Positions 22,802 to 23,502 of a stretch of DNA of 23,502 bases are shown in pieces. The DNA lies in contig CAYGKP010000013.1 of assembly GCA_964350605.1 (NCBI GenBank), positions 1-23,502 of the forward strand, in the 5' to 3' direction. Position numbers and translations under genes: made by a program. This stretch comes from CAYGKP01 sp964350605. Its GTDB lineage: Bacteria > Bacteroidota > Bacteroidia > Cytophagales > JAAEPT01. Each line of letters opens with the position of its first letter. Within the stretch, counting starts at the first letter, position 1. The notes beneath the pieces were generated by a model that was given only the letters and a program-made list of their open reading frames with translations, was not told the DNA's origin and searched no databases.

Positions 22802-23502
22802 CGAAAACGGCTCGGGCGGGACGAGGATGACTTCCTCCCGGTCGACAAGAACGGCTCCAGCGGATGCGCCTTTGGGTTTGCGGACGAACTTTCGCTCGGT
22901 GCAGATGACCGGACAGGTGCCTTCGCGCTTGCCTTTCGAGTGAAACGCCGCGAGCCGTGCGGCCTGTTCCTTGACCGATGCGGGGACCCCCTCCTTCCCC
23001 TTTCGGCGAATCACCACATGCGAGCCCGAGAAGCCCCGGGCATGCAGCCACAGGTCGTCCTTCTTGGCCACCCCGAAGGTCAACTTATCGTTCGCTTTCG
23101 AGTTCCGGCCGACCAGGATTTGATAGCCCTGAAAGTCATGCAGGTGGTAGGGCGCTTCCTCGACTACCGCCTTGGCTTTCTCTTCTTTCTGGAAGCGCGC
23201 CAGTTCCTTTTTGGTGTTGGCAGCCTGAAGCACCTCAAGTTCTTCGGCGAGCCTCGCCAAGGCCGTCTGATGGCTCTCGATGGCTTGCTCCAGCACTTCC
23301 TTCTCCTTGCCTTGTTGGCGGGCTTTCTGGTACAGCTTCTGGGCCTGCACCTGGGCACTGACGCCTTCCTTCCAGGTCAGCGTCACGGACTTCCCTTCAT
23401 GGTAGAAATCGCTTACGGTGGCTTGGTTGGCCCCCGATGGAATGGCGTGGAGGTTGGCCATCAACAGGTCGGCTTGCTCGCGATAGGTAAGCCCTTCGCC
23501 CC
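22799..23502 (-). CDS. RqcH/NFACT-family protein (C-terminal part; 5' end outside window)
   Basis: The frame is open to the window edge, so only the last 233 residues are visible; family members are about 500-570 long and the N-terminal NFACT-N region lies beyond 23502. The visible part starts with the end of the middle domains (YREQADLLMANLHAIPSG), a charged coiled-coil stretch (about 60-110 visible residues in, rich in Glu, Lys and Ala), then the NFACT-R domain: FQGYQILVGRNSKANDKLTF, DDLWLHARGFSGSHVVIR, and the closing HSKGKREGTCPVICTERKFVRKPKG. In bacteria such proteins (RqcH; FbpA in older names) bind stalled 50S subunits and recruit Ala-tRNA to add alanine tails. Whether this one has the tailing residues cannot be checked because the N-terminal part is missing. 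It is upstream of ffh on the same strand. Confidence 0.9.
   Translation of the reverse strand, partial: GEGLTYREQADLLMANLHAIPSGANQATVSDFYHEGKSVTLTWKEGVSAQVQAQKLYQKARQQGKEKEVLEQAIESHQTALARLAEELEVLQAANTKKELARFQKEEKAKAVVEEAPYHLHDFQGYQILVGRNSKANDKLTFGVAKKDDLWLHARGFSGSHVVIRRKGKEGVPASVKEQAARLAAFHSKGKREGTCPVICTERKFVRKPKGASAGAVLVDREEVILVPPEPFS

Noticed and set aside
1..23502. Mobile elements, prophage, CRISPR, tRNA or defence island
   Set aside because: No transposase or integrase motifs, terminal repeats, regularly spaced repeats or tRNA folds were seen; every large gene is a core function or an ordinary Bacteroidota exported protein.

Overview
The window looks like ordinary core chromosome of a GC-rich member of the Bacteroidota. 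Four things point there. One secreted protein carries a gliding-motility-type C-terminal sorting domain (type IX secretion, type B). The succinate dehydrogenase is the sdhC-sdhA-sdhB type with a single five-helix cytochrome b558 anchor. Shine-Dalgarno sequences are weak or absent. Several starts are preceded by TAnnTTTG-like boxes, the -7 element of Bacteroidota promoters. The exact genus cannot be read from the sequence.

Layout. 1-2870 (+): 3' part of a comEC/rec2 DNA-uptake channel gene, then a histone-deacetylase-family zinc amidohydrolase. 2876-8362 (-): a tight operon read as bioF-bioD-bioA, a secreted protein of unknown function, and a purine nucleoside phosphorylase. 8467-9435 (+): two small exported proteins, a stand-alone carboxypeptidase-regulatory-like domain and a MORN-repeat protein. 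A bidirectional terminator follows. 9529-12305 (-): sppA then bioB. 12382-12867 (+): folK. 12864-16856 (-): a large T9SS cargo protein, a DCC-family CxxC protein and fabD. 17109-20499 (+): sdhCAB with a recognisable promoter and a strong terminator. 20567-21091 (+): an NADPH-dependent FMN reductase-like flavoprotein. 21097-23502 (-): an RqcH/NFACT-family protein (5' end outside the window), ffh, and a small membrane protein.

How the genes fit together. bioF, bioD, bioA and bioB cover biotin synthesis from pimeloyl-ACP/CoA to biotin, but bioB is split from the others and sits behind sppA; no bioC or bioH is in the window. fabD (malonyl transfer to ACP) and biotin (acetyl-CoA carboxylase cofactor) both feed fatty-acid synthesis. 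rqcH and ffh both act on nascent chains at the ribosome. sdhCAB is complex II.

I found no mobile element, CRISPR array, tRNA, rRNA or prophage, and no gene-free stretch longer than about 260 bases. I do not see a convincing new multi-gene system. The points most worth a second look are candidate operators in two intergenic regions, promoter boxes lying almost on start codons, the unknown secreted protein and PNP inside the biotin operon, and the cysteine-rich T9SS protein next to a CxxC protein.
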